In this document: in pieces, positions 6,790 to 9,748 of the stretch
How the letters are laid out: the number at the start of each line of letters is the position of its first letter
Numbering within the stretch: position 1 is the first letter of the stretch
Assembly: GCA_003162995.1 (NCBI GenBank)
Contig: PLUZ01000241.1
Span: 1 to 9,748 of the forward strand
DNA: 9,748 bases
Origin: Methylocapsa sp.
Lineage (GTDB): Bacteria > Pseudomonadota > Alphaproteobacteria > Rhizobiales > Beijerinckiaceae
Direction of reading: 5' to 3'
The notes under the pieces: generated by a model
What the model was told of the DNA's origin: nothing
The model's database searches: none
What the model saw: only the letters and a program-made list of their open reading frames with translations
Program-made: the position numbers and the translations under genes

Positions 6790-8010
6790 GGGCAATTAGT
6801 CTAGTAATTATTGCGCAGTTATGATTATTATGAACATTTAATAGTCATATACCATTGCGCAGTGATTATTAGGGGCACAGTCTGTCATGACAGATACAAA
6901 CCTCCCCGAATTGAATCGATTGGATTGGCTTGATGCGCTGCGCGGCTGGGCCGTGCTGGGAGTGGTCATGGTCCATTCAGGACAAGCCGCACGTAGTGCT
7001 GGTATAGCTCAGCAAATTTCGGCGGCTGGTCAATACGGAGTGCAGCTATTTTTTTAATTAGCGCCCTCACCATAAGTATTACTTACGAAGCCCACATCGC
7101 CAAATTCAGCAAATCATTCAGAGCACAACTCTCGTGGTTCTTAAAAAGATTCTTTCGCATAGTCCCATTATATTACATCGCAGCTTGCTTTTACACATTT
7201 GAACGATACGAAATATACTTGCTTAGTCATAATAAATACGGGCAAGCGCCGAATATATAAAATATAGTTGCAAATATATTATTTATTTATACATGGATAC
7301 CATCTGCTAACAATTCCGTTGTACCCGGCGGATGGTCTATCGGAGTGGAAATGTGTTTCTATGTATTAGTACCATTTATATGGCTTCTGAGGCCCGTTAG
7401 AGATCGCATAATCTGGCTTGCCGTCAGCGCTATTTTATTTCTGACTGTGACCGCTGCCGTTAGCAGAATGGTGACAGGGAGTTTTTATGTCTTCGACGAC
7501 ACATATTTCTACTACTGGTTCCCGACACAAGCTCCGGTTATGATTGTAGGACTGATATTCTACTTTCTTGGAGGCTTAAGATTGCAAAGATCTAAAAATG
7601 CAACGCATATCGCTCTCTGGTTCAATTTGTTTTTGGTGGGCTCTGGAGTGGCAATTTATTTCGGGACAGGATTCGCTGTTTTACCTTTTGTGTCACCGAC
7701 AATCTTCGCACTCTCGTTTGTGTGCCTAATAATTAGTTTGCATGGTTATGTTAAAAATATTATAGTCAATAAATTAATGATATTTTTAGGTAAGCTAAGC
7801 TTTAGTGTATATATATTTCATTTCTTCATTCTTGATATTATAATGACTGTTTTGTTATCATTCAATTTCGAACAAATATGGCTAAGCACTCTATTGCTGC
7901 TTCCAATATTCTTCGTTACCGTCGTTTTGACAAGCGGGATCGCATTTATCAGCAAGCGGATAATAGAAGACCCGGCAATTACATATGGGCACAAACTAAG
8001 CCAGTCCATT
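6790..8010. other. AT-rich island, probably horizontally acquired
   Basis: From about 6790 to about 8010 the sequence is visibly rich in A and T, with runs such as TATATTATTTATTTATA and codons ending in A or T. Both flanks are GC-rich. The island coincides almost exactly with the acyltransferase gene and its leader. No transposase, tRNA or terminal repeat marks its ends, so the transfer mechanism is not visible. Replacement of a surface-modification gene by homologous recombination is one reading. Confidence 0.6.
6810..6871. repeat. Imperfect 18-base direct repeat in the acyltransferase leader, candidate regulator sites
   Basis: ATTGCGCAGT plus GATTATTA occurs twice: at 6810-6830, where TAT separates the two parts, and at 6854-6871, where they are joined. 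The start points are 44 bases apart, about four helical turns. The second copy ends 15 bases before the acyltransferase ATG. A small AATTA/TAATT dyad (6794-6809) lies just upstream. The arrangement suits cooperative binding by a transcription factor, or the footprint of a short duplication. The regulator is unknown. Confidence 0.4.
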
Positions 8011-8151
8011 GCCGTAGCAGGCCTGCGTGTTGAGAAGTCCCGTGATCCGGGGCTAGCAGTTTGGTCGGCGACCACGCAGCGCTCACGGTGGCGCAGAGCC
8101 GGGCGAGGCTGGGACTTGAGGCAACGGCTTACGGCGCCGCCGGAACCCTGA
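6887..8151 (+). pseudogene. Acyltransferase family 3 (OafA/YrhL-like) membrane protein, broken by a 1-base deletion and a TAA stop
   Basis: Acyltransferase_3 proteins are multi-helix inner-membrane enzymes that add acetyl or other acyl groups to surface sugars such as O-antigen. From the ATG at 6887 the frame reads LDWLDALRGWAVLGVVMVH, containing the family's R-X10-H motif (Arg19, His30), then reaches GQYGVQLFF and TAA inside a run of seven T (7049-7055). One more T restores LFFLISALTISITYEAH and later FLKRFFRIVPLYYIAA, exactly as expected. That frame meets a second stop, TAA at 7258-7260, then continues without shift through NIVANILFIYTWIPSANNSV and PGGWSIGVEM to the C-terminus. The longest intact piece, 268 codons from GTG 7345, lacks the catalytic region. 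After IIEDPAITYGHKLSQS (about 8010) comes a GC-rich, Arg-rich tail that looks like read-through. The family is secure; real decay versus sequencing error is open. Confidence 0.85.
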
Positions 8152-9577
8152 ACTCGGCGAGCGCCGGCGGAGTTACCGCTCTTTCCGAATGTGCTGTTCC
8201 GGCGGGCGCCCACTCGTAAGGGACAGGCTGCGCCCGGTACACGTAATTGCTTGCGATATCCCGCCCCCCACCAGGGCCGTTGCCGAAAAAGGGGCTGATA
8301 TATTCCCAAACGATCTCGCCCTTAGGCGTGACCTGAAAGAAGCGCCCATTGTAACCTTCATCGATCAATATATTGCCATTTGGCAGCCGTCGCGCGCTGC
8401 TAATAAAACTCTACTGGAACGTCCAGCCGGGCCGCCCGGAACTTTCACCAGTATATTCCCAGACAATTTCCTGTTTGATGGGATCGATCTCCAAAACTCG
8501 CGACCCTCCCGTCACGGCTAAGGGCACAGGCGGATACCCAGCTTCGCCCTGATTGTCGAAGACGAGGAGATTGCCTGCACCGGGCAATCCCTCGGGAATG
8601 AGATGCGCATCATGCTGGCCGGAGATCTGATCGACCGGCCGCGGCACCTGTTTCTTACCCCGAGGCAGGAGGTCATTGGCGGGATAATGCGGTCCCAGCG
8701 CCCATACGATCTTACCCGTCTTTTTATCGATGATGACGGTGACATTGGCGTTGCGGGAATCGATCAAAACATTGTCGGGATCGAAGCGCTTGTCACCGCC
8801 TGAAAACCAGTGGTTGGCACCGAGCACGCTCATATTATTCACGTGAAGATAATCCGCCGTCTTGGCGTTGCGGATCAAATTCAACTCATTCGGCGCAAAT
8901 CCGAATTCATCGAGGTGTTCGGATGCAATCCATTTCCAAACGATTGCGCCGCCCGGCTCTATTTCATAGATGACGTCGTCGAGCACTTGCGGCTGGGAGA
9001 ATCCCGGCACGGGATGCAGCAAATTGGCAAGGATCAGAGTGTTGCCGTTTGGCAAGCGCCGCCAGTCGTGATGTTGGTCTGCGGCGCCGCCCGGAGCTTT
9101 GTCGCCGCCCCACTCCCAAACCGTTTTCCCGTCCCAGTCGACCTCGCCTATCGTCTTGTTGATCTCGGGAATAGCCCGTCCCGGGACGAGTCCCGTGCCG
9201 CTTGCATCTGCTCTTGCCAGGGTCACGAGGACATGCCCGCGGTTGCCCCCAGCGAGGGCAGGATCGAGAGCAACGCTTGGAAATCCCTCATACTTCCAGT
9301 CATGCACAACATTGCCGTTAAGGTCGATGAGGCGTGTGATCTTGTCGGCCCCCGAGAATAGCACATAGCTGTTGAACGCTTTCGCTGGGTCATAGCGCGT
9401 CACACCTGTCGGGTAGACGCTCGGCTCGGCTGCGGCGTTGAAGGCCAAGCCGCTGAGCGCCAGTTGACCCAGAAACGCGGCGGCCGCTTTTCCGCCAGGC
9501 CGCGATGCGCCGCGACGCTTTTGTGTGGTTTCACCGAATTGAATTTTCCTCATCACAGCTTGTCTCCACCGATCCAT
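8129..9577 (-). pseudogene. Exported arylsulfotransferase (ASST) family protein interrupted by an in-frame TAG
   Basis: ASST-type proteins are periplasmic beta-propeller enzymes that move sulfate between aryl groups; many distant members are unassigned. The frame runs 388 codons from ATG 9577 to TAG at 8413-8411 (ending RPGWTFQ). It then continues in the same frame as SFISSARRLPNGN and GRFFQVTPKGEIVWEY to TAA at 8131-8129, 482 codons in all. Family-like repeats are seen on both sides of the TAG. A signal peptide (about 31-50, AAAAFLGQLALSGLAFNAAA) precedes EPSVYP. Propeller strands repeat as GEVDWDGKTVWEWGG, YEIEPGGAIVWKWIA and LEIDPIKQEIVWEYTG. His-rich motifs are QHHDWRRLPNGNT (168-180), DYLHVNNMS (242-250) and GQHDAHLIP (320-328); catalysis in characterised ASST uses His, but which residue serves here is unclear. 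A single TCG-to-TAG change would explain the stop. The likelier start is GTG 9556 or ATG 9553. Confidence 0.88.
9564..9570 (-). promoter_or_regulatory. Ribosome binding site of the arylsulfotransferase-family gene
   Basis: GGTGGAG on the minus strand lies seven bases before a GTG (9556) and ten before an ATG (9553), both in frame. It lies inside the frame opened from the ATG at 9577, which has only a weak site of its own. This favours a start at 9556 or 9553; both keep the whole signal peptide. Confidence 0.5.
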
Positions 9578-9716
9578 TCCGCGTTCTCGAAAAATTTCTG
9601 TACCAAGCTTTCAACGCGAGGCTGCAGGCAAGTTTTGGGCAGCCAGTTTTGCCCCATCGAAATCCTTCGGCCCGGACGCCACGGGGGTGGCCAAGCGAGA
9701 AGAGATAAAAATATCA

Positions 9717-9733
9717 AAATAATGGGATTATTT
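9717..9733. promoter_or_regulatory. Perfect AT-rich inverted repeat upstream of the arylsulfotransferase-family gene
   Basis: AAATAAT and ATTATTT form a perfect 7-base inverted repeat around GGG. It sits in a short AT-rich patch (9704-9733) that also holds GATAAAAATATC (9704-9715), within otherwise GC-rich DNA about 140-155 bases before the start codon. It could be an operator or an AT-rich promoter element. The rest of 9578-9748 shows no gene, and no clear -35/-10 pair was found. Confidence 0.33.
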
Positions 9734-9748
9734 GCGCCGGTCCCGCTT

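Noticed and set aside
8120..8145. GC-rich palindromic segment (GGCGCCGCCGG) between the convergent genes as a terminator
   Set aside because: No stable stem followed by a T run on either strand; it is mainly coding sequence for the end of the sulfotransferase-family protein.
1..9748. CRISPR array, tRNA, rRNA, insertion sequence or attachment site
   Set aside because: Looked for but none seen: no regularly spaced repeats, no cloverleaf-like segment, no transposase or integrase motifs, and no paired terminal repeats around the AT-rich island.

Overview
The window looks like chromosomal DNA from a high-GC Gram-negative bacterium, most likely an alphaproteobacterium of the Rhizobiales type. This rests on GC-rich codons ending in G or C, a lipoprotein outer-membrane factor with an HAE-1 RND pump, and the general look of the proteins. 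The lineage is inference. The sequence falls into three blocks, with an AT-rich island between the second and third.

Block 1 (1-3424, minus strand) is a tripartite multidrug-efflux operon. It is transcribed in the order outer-membrane factor (3424-1640), periplasmic adaptor (1646-246), RND inner-membrane pump (249 to beyond the left edge). Consecutive genes overlap by 7 and 4 bases, so they are probably translationally coupled. The outer-membrane gene comes first, whereas mexAB-oprM-type operons carry it last. Two overlapping inverted repeats lie about 60 bases upstream of the first gene and could be an operator.

Block 2 (3751-5942, minus strand) is a two-gene unit with a 4-base ATGA overlap. 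A 575-residue protein has an N-terminal alpha/beta domain and two separate pairs of membrane helices, resembling SLOG/SLATT-type (2TM effector) proteins. It is followed by a 155-residue protein made of two PGDYG-type repeats. SLATT and SLOG domains are known from nucleotide-sensing conflict systems, so this pair is the best candidate in the window for a little-described signalling or defence system. No nuclease, cyclase or toxin gene lies beside it.

About 940 bases between 5943 and 6886 hold no long gene. They contain a candidate small membrane-protein gene (minus strand, 6643-6786), a weak hairpin and short direct repeats. An AT-rich island (about 6790-8010, plus strand) then carries an OafA-type acyltransferase broken by a one-base deletion in a run of seven T and by an in-frame TAA. 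Convergent with it, GC-rich block 3 (8129-9577, minus strand) encodes an exported arylsulfotransferase-family protein interrupted by one in-frame TAG. Two neighbouring genes with otherwise well-preserved reading frames are thus both broken, through either recent decay or base-call errors.
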